DNA from: Maratus speciosus
Lineage: Eukaryota; Arthropoda; Arachnida; Araneae; Salticidae
Length of the DNA stretch: 64,000 bases
Assembly (NCBI GenBank): GCA_963932465.1
Contig: OZ010786.1
Location: forward strand, 271,158,411-271,222,410
Reading direction: 5' to 3'
The notes beneath the pieces were generated by a model. It was not told the DNA's origin. It saw nothing but the letters and a program-made list of their open reading frames with translations, and did no database searches. The number at the start of each line of letters is the position of its first letter. The first letter of the stretch is position 1. The translations under genes were made by a program, and so were the position numbers. This document shows, one piece after another, positions 38,092 to 50,259 of the stretch.

Positions 38092-39452
38092 TAGAGGAGA
38101 AGGTCAAAATACCGGCTACTACTTTTGTTTTCCCTCTAGATTATACAATTTTCAAAATAAGTAAAAGAAAATGTGACAGCAAGGTACTTTGACATGTTTT
38201 ACACCTGTTTAGAGAAAAAAAATCTGTTTATAAAGCGTTTTCTGCTTATAAAAAGCAAAATTACAAAAATCTTCAAATTTTGAGTTTTGGAAATGGGGTC
38301 TAAATACCGGCTAACTAAGTTTTTTTTTTTCCAAAAGATCACACAAATAGAGCTAATGAAAATTATTAAGCAATTAGATTATTATTTTAATAAATTTTAT
38401 TGATTAATAACATTTCTTATGTACAGAAAAAATATGTAATTATTAATAAACAAGCATTTTTGTCAAATTTATAAAATTCTTAACGACTATCTCTCATAGT
38501 CTTCTTTCCATTATGTTTTTAATTTTGTTTTTTTATGTGAAAAAAAAAGCTTGCTGATTTAAATGAGAATTTTATGAGAATTTTTATCTGAAAAAAAGAC
38601 ATACATAATATCACTCTCTGCGTCGGTGCAGTCGCTATAGGCCCACATATCGCATTCTTAACATTGAACCTAGAACCCCCTCCCCCACTCTTGTCTGCAG
38701 AGAAAGCACCCTTGCAAAAGACACAAATTAAATAATCTTCCTCTGTTGTATATTTTCCGTTTTCACTTTTTAAAAATCCAATTTGTGCTCCTTTCACCTG
38801 TTTCTTCTTTCTCTTCGGATTTATTGCAGGCAATTTTTGAGTATCCAACAGGGCTTTTTTGTGAAATGATCCGGTAACCAGTATATCTCCTGAAGAATTA
38901 CGACCACGGTTGCTTTTTTTCATATTGCGAAATGGGACTGGAACTATTTCTGAACCATTTAAATTAATTTATTAATTATGGAACAATTTAAGTTAATTTT
39001 ATTCCTCCCTTTCAAGCAGAATAACCGAGAGATGTCCAAATACCGTCTAGTCGGTATTTAGACCACTCTAGATAGCCGGTATTTGGACCACTGCTATGTT
39101 TAAGTTAAAACCGATATTACTGATTCATATAATAAAATACCAATAACGTGCGCTCGGCAATTGAGAGCTAAATATACCTAGAAAATAATTTAATCATCAA
39201 TTAAAGCCAGTGTACGATCAGTATATTTAAAAAAAAAATGAGAAACACATATTCGAAAATTTTTTTATGTTCCAGATTACGCCGTTTCGACACTTTTGCA
39301 TTTGCTGTTTGTAAATGAGACAGACTTCAGCGACGTACTTCTCGTAACTTTCTTTTCTTAATTTAAGTTACAAATTCTGCCTATCGCTACTAGGCTGCGC
39401 TGTGCCCAGTTCTCAGAACACCCAGTAGCCGGTAATTGGACCTTCTCCTCTA
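38092..39452 (-). mobile_element. pogo-like (Tc1/mariner superfamily) transposon, internally deleted, nested
   Basis: TA-GAGGAGAAGGTC at the left and its reverse complement at the right (GACCTTCTCCTC-TA), extending to about 28 bp through ACCGGCTACT. The motif GTC(C/T/A)AAATACCGGCTA recurs sub-terminally: plus strand at 38103, 38297 and 39035, minus strand at about 39050-39063, 39073-39087 and 39424-39440. It encodes only the C-terminal tail of a transposase (38519-38923). About 2-3 kb would be expected of a full element of this group, so most of the gene is lost. Confidence 0.82.
38519..38960 (-). pseudogene. C-terminal remnant of a pogo/jerky-type transposase with PHD-like zinc finger
   Basis: The minus-strand frame starts within VPVPFRNMKKSNRGR, has a basic stretch (PKRKKKQVKG), an acidic patch and then EEDYLICVFCKGAFSADKSG. 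After this a small frameshift near 38685 moves the continuation to another frame that reads VQC..C.MWAYSDCTD, the usual second half of the PHD-like Cys cluster at the end of such transposases; it also contains stop codons. The catalytic DDE domain and the DNA-binding N-terminus are absent. Non-functional. Confidence 0.7.
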
Positions 39453-40599
39453 CCCTTTTTAAAATTCTTAATATGAGATTTTTTTATTATTTCGGATGTT
39501 TGATTCTGTAATTATTGCCTACGTAATAACTGCTTTCAGCAATTCAGTATCCTTTTAGAACTTATTTTTAAGCACAATGACAGTTATTCTAACTAGAATC
39601 ATAAGAATCCAAGATTTAAAAAAATCAAAAGTTAAAAAAAGGGTTGGTAAAAACGATACATTTATTTCACTGTGAAAAATAGTAGCTTATTTATGTAAAT
39701 AATACTAAATAAATTTTAAAATAAGCTTAATTTTATGGTTTATAAAAGTTCCAATTGACTTTTTTATAGTTTGTTATTATTATTATTTATTTATTTTATC
39801 TTTACTTTTTATTAAATAAATAACCATGCAAAGATTCGCACTTAAAATTGTATTTATATAATTAAACTGCATTATATAAAAATGTTAAAAAAGAAAAAAA
39901 ATGATTTCCGAAAGAAATTACTACGTAGACACTTATTCTAATTAAAAATCAAGAGTCCCAGACTTTAAAAATCACATTAAAAATATAAAAGCATGTTTTT
40001 AATAAACTACGAAATATTTGAAGTATTTGAATGAGGAAACAACATGAAAATAATATATTTGTTCACTTATTTCAATTTATTTCTCCGTTAAAATTGTTGA
40101 TATTCATTGAAATAACTGTAAATAATTTTAAATAACGACAAAATATTTCTGGTCTATAGACGTATAAATATGCGGGTTTTTTTTTTTTCATTATATATTT
40201 AATCATGCAAAATTTGCAGTTAAAAAAGAACTTATATGCTACAAAACATAAATTTAATTCATATTTTTAGTAAATTTCAATTATTATACATATCTTTTCA
40301 ATTGTGGTTCGAAAATGATTGATAAAAATTTTCGTTCCGAAAAACAAGTTCGAGCCGGATTTGATCCCGGGCCGAAAAAAACTGAAATCCAGCGTCCTAC
40401 CGATCGTTATACTGACCGCTTGCCAAAGAAGAATGATTTTCTGACTATGAACTGTAGCTTAAACTTTACGAGTTATTTTCTCAAGACCCCTGGGGGTTGC
40501 GCTATCTGGCGCTCATATATTTATTTACTAACTATACTCTATCTATACACAAATGTTCATCGCATTCGGTGAGACCAACCTCGGACCCTCTCCTTGTTA

Positions 40600-42046
40600 A
40601 GTAATTATGGCAGCAGAATTTTCAGAGCGACCTTCGTTATTGTAAGTTTGGATGCTGTCAAGTTTCACATTATGTAGGTAAAATTATGTCGTGCTACTCA
40701 GCTTGTCCTACGTGGTTCTCTTGAACAGGTGTATTGGTCAGCTTCTACATTACTTTTTCGTTTCTGGGATTTCGAGTTATTTCTTGCTTGCTGTGCTGTG
40801 ACAATGGAGTACAATCTTTTGGTTCATGATTAACGAAGACAAAATTGAGATTGTGTAATAGATATTATGTTCTGCTGCTCAACTTGGTCCTAGGTGGTTT
40901 GTTTTGAGGGGGTGAATTCGTCGGCCTTAAAATATTTTTTTATCATGTCAGGGATTTCTAGTTATATCCTGTTGGCTGTGCTGGGTCAATGGAGTGCTTT
41001 TTCTGTTGTGTACGCAGCGAAGACAAAGTTGGAGTTGTGCATTTAATAATCACGTGTTTATGAAATTGGTGAATTTTAACATAGGTTACTCAGAGTTTGA
41101 CACATTTAATGGGCTCATAACATATTATCATAATGCTAATGTGGATATTTTCTGATAGGTTAACAGCTGCTAATCAAGAGGTACGTTCCATTTAAAAATA
41201 ATTAAATTTTTCAATGAATGTAGTTATTTTAGGACAGGGGTTTTAAGGAAATTATGAGTTTGAAAGCTTTTAATTGTATGATTACGAAGAATGTTTTACT
41301 TTTAGTCATTATATAAGTTATTATCATATAAGAATTTCTTGTTTAATACTAAAGAATTTTATTGGTAAATTAATTTGTATTCATCAGAAAAATAATACAT
41401 GATATGTTTAATGATAAATTAAAGTAGTATTAATTTTGAGTAGAGTTTTAGTGTTTATATTAATTTTAAGTGTCTCTCTTTAAAGCACTTTAAAGAGATT
41501 GATATTAATTTAATTACCTGAGAAGTTTGGGAGGGTATAATAAAAATACTTAGCCCTAACATATGCGACATATCCATTTGTTGTCTACTACAGTTTACTA
41601 GTAGAGAGTTTTAGAGTTCTCTACTACGTTTCATTAGCCAAGACACCATTTATTTACATTATTCAAATGCATATGAAAAATAAATAATTAAGTTTTCTCA
41701 CCATAAACCATTTTCATATTTTTGCATTTGTCAATTTATATATTGAGAAGTATCATCTGGTTGATACATACTGAAGTTTGATGCTTTATATATATGCGTG
41801 TATTAAAAGCATATAAATGAATTATGATAAGTTTCCGGTTAATATTTCTTTGAAGAAACAAAAAAGTTAAACAAAGAAGAAACAAAAACGTTTATCTAAG
41901 GGAAAGTTTCACATACCAGATGTTCCTAAAACAATTAGTTTGATTTCCGAATCATATTTTTTTTCTCTTTCTTCTTCAATAATATAGGTAGTTAAAGAAT
42001 AAAAAAATATTGTTTTTAATGTGAAAATATATGTATCATTCTGCTC
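40600..42046. other. spacer between the two TTA-flanked elements, with a tandem duplication
   Basis: A GC-richer ~180-bp tandem duplication occupies 40684-41045: unit 1 at about 40684 and unit 2 at 40865, sharing TTATGT.(G/C)TGCT.CTCA.CTTG, GG.TTTC..GTTAT.TC, TGCTG and GAAGACAAA.TTG.G.TTGTG. The remainder is AT-rich without recognised features. Confidence 0.6.
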
Positions 42047-42230
42047 TTACAAGAGCACCACCAAACATGGTGCTCACAGATTTTGATAATTTTAAAGTAT
42101 GTTATAGGAATCATACCCCTAATTATTCCGATGAAAGGTTTTATTCAAATGGGCCCTAGTTTTTAAGAATTTGGGTGTCAAAGTTCAACATACGTTTCAA
42201 ATACTGATTAATTTGTTTTTTTAAACGTAG

Positions 42231-42300
42231 GTTGGCTAACGTCGAGCTAAATTCCGAGTCCGCTATACTGTAGGTGGCGGGTTCGATCGCAACTTGTACC
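42231..42300 (+). promoter_or_regulatory. tRNA-like segment with Pol III boxes, left arm
   Basis: GGTTCGATCGC at 42280-42290 matches the B-box, about 45 bp after a decayed A-box region (GGTTGGCTAACGTCGAGC). The copy in the right arm is better preserved. The whole segment can be laid along a tRNA from D-arm to T-arm without large gaps, but stems are degraded. Confidence 0.5.
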
Positions 42301-43682
42301 ATTTTTACTTTTTTATTTAATATTATATTTTTGACATGTTACAAGTTTTAAACTGAATTAAAAGTTCCGCAGATTTGAAATGTTTGATATTTTTCTAACA
42401 AATTATATTTATATTTTCAAAATTTTTATGAATATTATATTTTTTTGCAATGTTTAAGCTAATATTTTTAATGACAAAAATTAAACTAATTTATGTCTAG
42501 AAATTTTTTTGTTAAATTATTGTTATTAAATTTATTTGTATTTACATTTTTACATTTTAAGTGCGCATCTGTAATAATAATATATGTATATTTTTTTGCA
42601 TTATGAGATTTTAAATGGAAATTTATATATTTTTTCCCCATAATTTATACAAAATATTTTTCATGTCGAATCTCTTAAACATATTCACGATTAGATAATT
42701 TCAATAGTATATTTACAAAGGAGTAATGAAATGTTAAAGTAGTAACATTTATATGCAAGTTTCTAGCAGTTGTATAAATTTTTAATGTCCTATAAATATA
42801 TTTATCTGTGAAGTTCGAACTCAACATAATTGATAAAAATGACAGATTAAATTTAAAACACGTTCTTCGTTCTAACTGTTATAAACATTGTTGACTTCAT
42901 TCTTAAAAAATGAACTGGAAATGCCAGATATAATTGTCATATATATATAAAATATTTTTAATAAAATCGTCTGTTGTGTTTTCGCGGTAATATCGGAATA
43001 AGTAATGTTTTCTTTTTATTGATCTCGTTCAGCTATTTAATGGCATTAAAAAATTAAAGTATTTAAAGGTTAGGTTAGTAAAGAATTATGTTAGCAAGTA
43101 CGTTCCAATATTGTTAAAAAAATTTCATGCAAAAGAGTTTTTATTGTGATTTTTTAATGGAATTTTATGTTTTTAATATTATTATGATATGTATCATTAA
43201 GTTAATTGCATATTTTCTAAATTAATAATGGCGATGCCGGTAATGAAAAAAAAATTTGTATGTCATATATTACATCCATTATATTTAGAACAAATGAAAT
43301 ATTAAAATTGTATATCATTTTGTTAAATTTCCCTAGTCAATTATTATTCCTAGTCAATATGTATATAAAATGTAACGAAAAAAATATTCTGCGTTATTTC
43401 AGAACTGTGATAAATAAAAAAATATACATAAATGTAAACAATAACAGTATGTTTTAAAAAAGATGAGATAGCTATATATATATATATATTAGTTTAATTT
43501 TCGTTAACAGAAATATTAGTTTAAAATTTTGCAGAGAAAATATAACTTTTCATTAAAAAAAATCGAAAATGTAAATGTAATTTGCTAGGAAAATATCAAA
43601 AATTTCAAAGCTGCGGATTTTTTAATTCAGTATAACTTGTAACACGTCAACAATATAATATTAAATAAAAAAGAGTAAAAGT

Positions 43683-43752
43683 GGCACAAGTTGTGTTCGA
43701 ACCCGCCATCTACCGTATAGCGTACTCGCACTTTACCTCGACGCTACCCAAC
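43683..43752 (-). promoter_or_regulatory. tRNA-like segment with Pol III boxes, right arm
   Basis: On the minus strand it reads GGGTAGCGTCGAGGTAAAGT (A-box-like), then GCTATACGG and GGCGGGTTCGAACACAAC (B-box GGTTCGAAC-AC). The spacing matches a tRNA of ordinary length. It points inward to outward as in the left arm, so the two promoters face each other through the element. Confidence 0.55.
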
Positions 43753-43937
43753 CCAGCCCACATTTAGAAATGCAAATTAATCAGTATTTGAAACGTATGT
43801 TGAACTTTGACCTTCAATTTCTCAAAAAGTAGGGTCCATTTGAATAAAACCAGCAGAATAATTAGGGGTATGATCGCTATATCATACATTAAAATCATCA
43901 AAACCTGTGAGCACCATGTTTGGTGGTGCTCTTGTTA

Positions 43938-46504
43938 GTCTAGTGTAATTTAAGGGAATGTAATAAATAAGGTATTCAATAGAGTCCACGAACACATTTA
44001 TTAAATGTATTTATTAAACTTTATTTTACATTAAGAAATTGAAACAGAAATATACTTTTTACGCTTGTCAAAGTGTTATGTAATAAATAGTATTGTATTT
44101 ATTATTTGTTATAATTATTTAAAATAAAAACATACTACTTTAAAAGTGACTACCAATTCATAAAAATGGTATCTTTTCTAAACGAATTTCAACAAAAATT
44201 TTTATAATTTTTTTCAATTATTTTTATGCAAATGTATGGATGTGTTAAAAGATGGGTAAAAGATGTCATAAGTTCCCGGGGCTGCCATCTTGGAATTTTT
44301 CTTGGCGTGAAAATCCCTTTTCCGCCAAGTAGTAAATGTCGCCAAGCACCGGTTTATACGCATGTTTGACTTAACGAAAATAAAATGTAAATAATAAACA
44401 AAATTCGCTAAAGTGGCAATCAGTACTCGTTGTATGAACGATTCGCGCATATCAACCGAAAACAAACATCACTGGATTCAGCAGTTCTCGCGATATAGCA
44501 TTCTCAAAATTCAGCAGTTCTCGCTTTGTAGCAATCTCAAAATGTAAAAAACTCTTAAAGCAGCAAAATATACATAAAATTATCAACATACCTTAACATG
44601 ACATCTGCTTTCTCGAAAGCTCTAGCACGAAATATCTTTCATAACATCCCCGTCATTTTCCAAAATAGGCTGATGAATACGCATTGACACACTATAAACA
44701 AACCTCATTTTCTTGTCAAAATTTCCTCAGATTTCTTAATTACTTCAGCAAGAGCGTTTAAACGGACTACAGAAACCATAGTCAATCAAATACATCCAAT
44801 AAATTTAACATAAAAATAAAAAGACAGAACGATACAACACGATATCAAAGTACATCCACAAAATTCTAAGCTAAAATGAGCTACTCAGGGGTTGTCAGAA
44901 CACACTCGTCACACGGGGTTCCACATATCGAGGTTGCCATATCCATAAACACCGCCAACACGTCAACAAAAAATCTCCAAACAATTCAAAATAACGGCTG
45001 AGGGAACATAAAGCATCTAAGCCAAAGATTGTGAAAATACATTGCCTTTAATGCCTTTATCGCAAAAAATTCATAGTTCTACTGTACAGTTTCAGAAGGT
45101 GTCTAAATTGTACTGAACGTTAAAAAAAAAATCAATAACAAGTAAACAGTGTCAACTATAGTATTTAATATTTCAGGAGAACAAAGTGTGAAGTCAGAAA
45201 TTTTTTATTAAGTTTTCTTATTTTATTTACAAGTATCACCGATAGATGGTGCCGCACCATCTAAAAATGTCATAACACTCAAATTAACGTATGAAAATAG
45301 CTCAAAATTCTCTAATTTTTTTCAGTACTATCTATTGGTGATATTTTCAACTAAATCAAGGAAACATTGTTAAGATTTTCCTGACTTTACAACTTATTTT
45401 TCGGCGAGAACAGCAGTTTCAGTTTAAGAGGGGAGATCACTTTAAAACTTTTGAAAATGTCAAAAAAAAAAAAATTGTTGCCTATCATGAAAGAATAATA
45501 CAATACCGAACTTTAAAAAAAAAAAAAAAAAAATATCACGATACTAGAATTAAAACCGGTTTTATAATAAAATCTGTGGAGCGATATATTATGGTAAAGA
45601 AGAGGGGTTGTATCCAAATATAGTAAGTGCGTGCAATATTGTGTACGCTACATTGGCACTAACTAATAGATATTTGGATACAGCTCCTCAACTTTTTGCT
45701 TCCTTTTAGGAAAAACGGATTTCGAGCTTATTCTATCGACGATAATTTTCAGATAATGTTTTTGCGACTTTCCCAAAACTTGCTCTATACATTTAGCTAA
45801 TACATTAAGCACTTTGATTGCATTTGCGCTTGCGCAATGAAACACTATTTAGTTACCCTGCTCATTTTTCATACATTTTTTTATGATTTTTTAATTCTGA
45901 TTGCAGGGTATTGTGTACAATGTTGTTTATCATAGTCTCTGAAAAGAACATTTATTTATGTTAAGAACTCTTCAAATTATAAGCAAACAACTTGGCGAAA
46001 TTTGGGACTGTTTTTATAAAAACGATAATTTTCCTACTAGTATACACGCTATTCTCATAAAAATGAACACAGTTTATTACAATAAGCCTCTTAATCATAT
46101 TCTATAGTTTGAACGCTTTTGCTACATTCGTTTCTACAGGATAATCCGAAAGATATTCGTTCTTTTTTAATTTGTTGCCGGTCTCCTATGGGGTTTAGGG
46201 AAAAAATCTGTGATATATAACCTATACTGTTTTGTTTACACACCTAGAGTTTCAGGATAATTCCTCATGCATTTTTCTAGATATTTAACAAAACGTCTAA
46301 AATTGCAAGTGACCAGTCATCATTGGCCATATAGTGCATGTAATATTAAGTGGTTAATATCGAATATATTTTTTCTAATCCTACACGCAACACATCTATG
46401 TCATTCAAAATCCTTAATTAGTATGTCTTAATTAAACTAAATTTTAATTATGTTTCATTACAATTGCTTAAAGGAATACGCAAACAAAGATTTGTACAAC
46501 TTAT
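43938..46504. other. non-coding stretch with two small hairpins
   Basis: AGATGGTGC-C-GCACCATCT forms a 19-bp dyad at 45244-45262. A 20-bp inverted pair (GAGGGGTTGTATCCAAATAT and its near reverse complement) lies at 45602-45622 and 45670-45689 with a ~47-base loop. A GC-richer patch with CGCCAAG words is at 44275-44350. No coding sequence recognised. Confidence 0.5.
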
Positions 46505-47830
46505 TATAAAACAAGTTGGAAATTGCTCGTCAAACGTGGCAAATGAGGTGTGTTTGTACAATAACTACTTTTATAAATATTTTTTGCACCGCATATTGTA
46601 CTGAATGTATATTTTAGTGCACTTTGCATACCCATTTCATTCTTTTCGAATGATTTTAACATCATTAAAATTAATTTTTTTCCCATTGGCCGCCATGTAA
46701 CGGAAAACTTTTGACTGCCCTGTCATTAAACTATATATCCAATTTTCATAAAATTGGAAATGACTCGACAAAATTTTGCAAAAATTATACATTTAAAATT
46801 TCAGACCATTCGGAAGGCTGTAACATCATTAAAATGCACTTGCAATAATTTATTCCCATTGGCCGCAATGTAACGGAAAACTTTTGACTGTCCCTGTAAT
46901 TAAACTATACATCCGATTTTCATAAAATTTGAAATGACTCGACAACATTTTGCAACAATTATATATTTAAAATTTCAGACCATTTGGTTAGGTAGTTTTT
47001 GCTCTGTTATATGCGAACTGACGGACTGAACGACGACTATAGGTGCTACGTAATTATATAATTACGAACGCACCTAAAAACTGTTCAATTTGAAGAAATA
47101 TTTACAGCTCCAATTTTTTGTGTTAAAATCAAGCAATATCGACCTACAGTAGGTGATCTCCCTTTTGAATTATTATTGAATTTTAAAAACAGCCTGTACA
47201 TCTTTGGTCAACCTGTATGTTTGACAGACAAAAGAATATCTAATCGTGTTTACTGCTGATAATCTCAAAATATCATCGGTCTGTTTCGCCTGTCCATTAC
47301 CTAATTTAATCTACCTTTTACATCATTTCCAGTTTTAGGTGCGTTTGTAATTGTATAAATACGTAGCACCTATAGTCGTCGTCTGATCAGTCTGTCTGTC
47401 CGCATATAACTGCGCAAAAACTACGCAACCGAATAATTTGAAATTTAATACACATAATCGTTTCAGAATTTTGTCAATTTGAGTCATTTCAAGTTTTAGG
47501 AAAATCGAGTCAAAACTTAAAAATATATTAATTAAAATTTTCTTCATTCTGTTAAATCCTATCATACGAAGAATAGAATTCAATGATATTACATGATAGG
47601 TAATAATTCTAGGTTGTCATGGCGATTATGTCCTATTTAAGATGGAGTCATATTATTTCCGTATTACTGAACTTAGTATATATATTCGTAATAAATTTTG
47701 TCTTCATGCACTTTTGCATAAGAGTAAAACAGTTTATTGCAACAAGATCTGAATATTTATAACACTAGTTATTGTACGAACGCACCTCATTTGCCACATT
47801 TGACGTACAGTTTCCGACTTGTTTCAAATT
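46505..47830. mobile_element. 1.3-kb long-inverted-repeat element containing ~165-bp array units
   Basis: The outer arms share AACAAGT(T/C)GGAAA, then GTCAAA.GTGGCAAATGAGG and GT.CAATAACTA; inner parts also match in inverse orientation (46900-47085 against 47335-47500, including GACGACTATAGGTGCTACGTA). In the left half two direct copies of an ATTGGCCGC.ATGTAACGG block (about 46684 and 46859, 175 bp apart) belong to the array family of 20190 and 34976. No transposase is present. Confidence 0.75.
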
Positions 47831-49677
47831 AGTAGAAATAATTTATGTACCTTTTGTGTCAATTCAATTTCATATAGAACTGTCTGCGAAATTAAAGTTT
47901 TTTCACGCATTTCTTGTATAAATTAAAATAGAATTGAAAAAAAAAATATACGGGTTCATACTGTTTTATAGGTTTTCAGTGTAGGAATTTATAAATATAT
48001 GTAAAACATTTAGCTTTGTTTTCTTGTTTCAGGAATAGTAAAAGTATACTTTTCATAAGTATTACCCCTTTTATTCTGAATATTTATTCATATATTATAT
48101 CACAGTGCAGCAGATAACGTTTAAAGATACAAAGAAACGTTTTAACGCGGAACTGAAGATATAAAATCTTTTTATTATCATTTGATTTTTAAAGCTTCAA
48201 AATAATATGAATTCATAGAAAATTTACCAGTGATCCTCGTAAATTTGTGTTTACTTTTCCATAAACTTTATGTTCGTAGTTTATTGCTTAACATTTTAAG
48301 ATGTTCTCATATAATTTTTATTTGTATGCATTTTTATATTATCGCATTGTTAACTTAAACATATAATCTCAGATATACCATTAAACGTAATTTTTTTTTG
48401 TGTTTTCGAAGTATGCAAAAGTTTTAAATTATAGTTTACAAAGTTCTCAAATTTTTATACAGTTTATAGATATTTTTTTCGAAAACGTTCTAAAGTAAAT
48501 AAATAAAATATAAATATTGTATTGAAATCATTATTATAACTAAAATTTATCTGTAGCTTCTATATATTTGATATTTGATGTTGGGAGCCGATATTTCACG
48601 GGTTTCCAATGTTATTGATTGGTTACCGCTGTGACGCTACTCACTGATGTGGGTCTGTTGTGTGTCGCAAAAAATCCAGTTCAAATCTGTTAGGAATTTA
48701 GAAATTAATAAAATTATCTTTTTCTCCCTTCATATTTTAGGTTATGTCATTTTTTTGTGATGAAGTTTAGTGTAGTATTGCCTACGCTATGTCGAAAATC
48801 TAATAAAAATTTTGTATTTAGTACAAAGATGTAAACTATGTAAAATTTTTATTAGACAAACTTTTTAAACTTTATATTTATTGCAGACAAAATGCAAATA
48901 ATGTATTATCCCGTCTTCTATGGAATATATGAGAAAGGCCTGTAAATGGAAGTACATGTATGCAAACAGATTTAAACATTACATGAGACAAGGAGATGTG
49001 AAAAAAGAAATGGTAGAGAATGTCAATGAATAAAATTAACAACAGACGTAAAGATTTTCCCTCACTTTTTAATTTCAAATCTAGTCTTAATTTTTAATCT
49101 TTAATCTTTAATCTCAATATTGGACATTTCCTCTGAAAAATCGTTACATTATACAGTGAAAAAAAGAAATCTAAAACGTATATACATCATTGGAAAAATT
49201 ATTATTATGAGTATGCCTATCCGAACAAATTCGAATTTTCGTGAAAGAATAATATATAATAAAGCGAATTAACGAATAATAAAAATGAAAGTAATAAAAA
49301 GTTCCATTTAACAGAATTTTGCTTATTTATTTATATATTTATTTTATTTTTATTTATTTATTACAAATCTCCTTATAATAAATTGTTTTGCATTTCTTTT
49401 TCACTAAGAAGATTTTGTTTGAATTGATAAACAAATTAAAAAGAAAAATCTTATATGTTTTCTAATTACCATAATTTGAATGTGCCAAGGAAATACAAAT
49501 AAAGTCTCAAATGTACAGAAGAAGTTCAACTATGAAGTAAGGGGGGAAAGGCTGCAAAAGACTATTATAGGAAAGCCACAATAATGCTTCTACGCCACAC
49601 GATAACGAACGCTTTTACTGTCTTGTTGTCACTTCGCTTCTTCCTTTTAATTATTACTATATCCTTGCCGACGATTT
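47831..49677. other. AT-rich non-coding stretch
   Basis: No element ends, arrays or coding sequence recognised. Confidence 0.55.
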
Positions 49678-49779
49678 TATTCAGGGTGAGTACAAATGAT
49701 GGAGCCGCTTTTAAAAAATCATATTTCCGAATCTACTGCACATATTACAGTAAGTGATACATGAATTTAAAGAGAACTA

Positions 49780-50005
49780 TACCAAGGCCTTTTTCAGTTA
49801 GAAATGTTCGAAGTGTGACACTCTTCTTACACGGTATACGTCTAATCTGTAACCTAGTTCATTCCAAACACCAAACGTACCATCCACCGGTGAGGAAGCT
49901 CCTCACCGTATCGGAAGCTCCTAATGTAACTACGTACCAGCAAAGACCACTGAGCTGGGGCTCCATCCTGCTGAAACACAAAATGTGTACTGTACTGAAG
50001 CGAGT
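49780..50005 (-). pseudogene. mariner-like transposase 3' fragment, left half
   Basis: Minus strand: HFVFQQDGAPAQWSLLVRSY carries the second catalytic Asp in its usual QQDGAP context, followed by a decayed (F/P)HRWM segment. A deletion plus frameshift then joins directly to VWNELGYRLDVYRV and ends HFEHF-stop. The third-Asp region (DLTPCDFF) that should lie between these is missing, so it cannot be active. Confidence 0.78.
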
Positions 50006-50029
50006 AATTGTGATTACCCTTAATCACAT

Positions 50030-50259
50030 GGTCACCAAGATCCCTAGACCTAACACCATGTGATTTCTTTTAATGGGGTTACGTCAAAGATATTGTTAAT
50101 GTACCACCAATGGCGAAAATGCTGCCAGAACATAAAGAGCGCATTTGTGCAGCATTCAGAACCATTGGCAGAGTGATGCTACAAAATGTTTGGAAGGAAC
50201 TGGATTACAGATTGGACGTATGCCATGTGACAAGAGGGTCACACATCGAACATTTGTAA
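50030..50259 (+). pseudogene. mariner-like transposase 3' fragment, right half
   Basis: Plus strand: TWSPRSLDLTPCDFF carries the third catalytic Asp region of the DD(D/E) core, then a TAA replaces a Leu codon, then WGYVKDIVNVPPMAKMLPEH, KERI, and finally VWKELDYRLDVCHVTRGSHI with the stop at 50257-50259. This is the standard C-terminus of an arthropod mariner/Tc1-like family. The D1 and D2 parts are absent on this strand. Dead. Confidence 0.85.

Larger units (their letters stand above)
37486..40596. mobile_element. 3.1-kb long-inverted-repeat element, TTA-flanked, hosting a nested pogo-like transposon
   Basis: The left arm (37486 to about 38070) and right arm (about 40000-40596) are reverse complements over nearly 600 bp. 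The termini are CAGGGAGAGGGTCCGAGG on the left and the reverse complement of CAAGGAGAGGGTCCGAGG on the right, and TTA lies directly outside each (37483-37485 and 40597-40599). Both arms hold a tRNA-like B-box. The 1.36-kb pogo-like element at 38092-39452 interrupts the interior, so the original element was about 1.75 kb and had no transposase of its own. Open frames in the two arms (minus 37589-37822 and plus 40315-40572) are mirror images of each other. The TTA duplication would fit a PIF/Harbinger-type enzyme (TWA targets), but this is only inference. Confidence 0.85.
42050..43934. mobile_element. 1.9-kb long-inverted-repeat element, TTA-flanked, with tRNA-like segments in both arms
   Basis: Left end CAAGAGCACCACCAAACATG and its exact reverse complement at the right end; the arms match over about 340 bp (42050-42390 and 43600-43934) with diverging interior. 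TTA lies outside both ends (42047-42049, 43935-43937). It carries no coding sequence. It shares the TTA flank, the CA start and tRNA-like arm content with the 37486-40596 element, so the two may belong to one class although their arm sequences differ. Confidence 0.87.

Noticed and set aside
37589..40572. Two mirror-image open frames sharing IDKNFRSEKQV
   Set aside because: They are the inverted arms of the 3.1-kb element and overlap the tRNA-like segments; the second halves diverge in frame.
42231..43752. True tRNA genes in the arms of the 1.9-kb element
   Set aside because: B-boxes are good but acceptor and T stems do not pair, and both copies are part of the inverted repeats.
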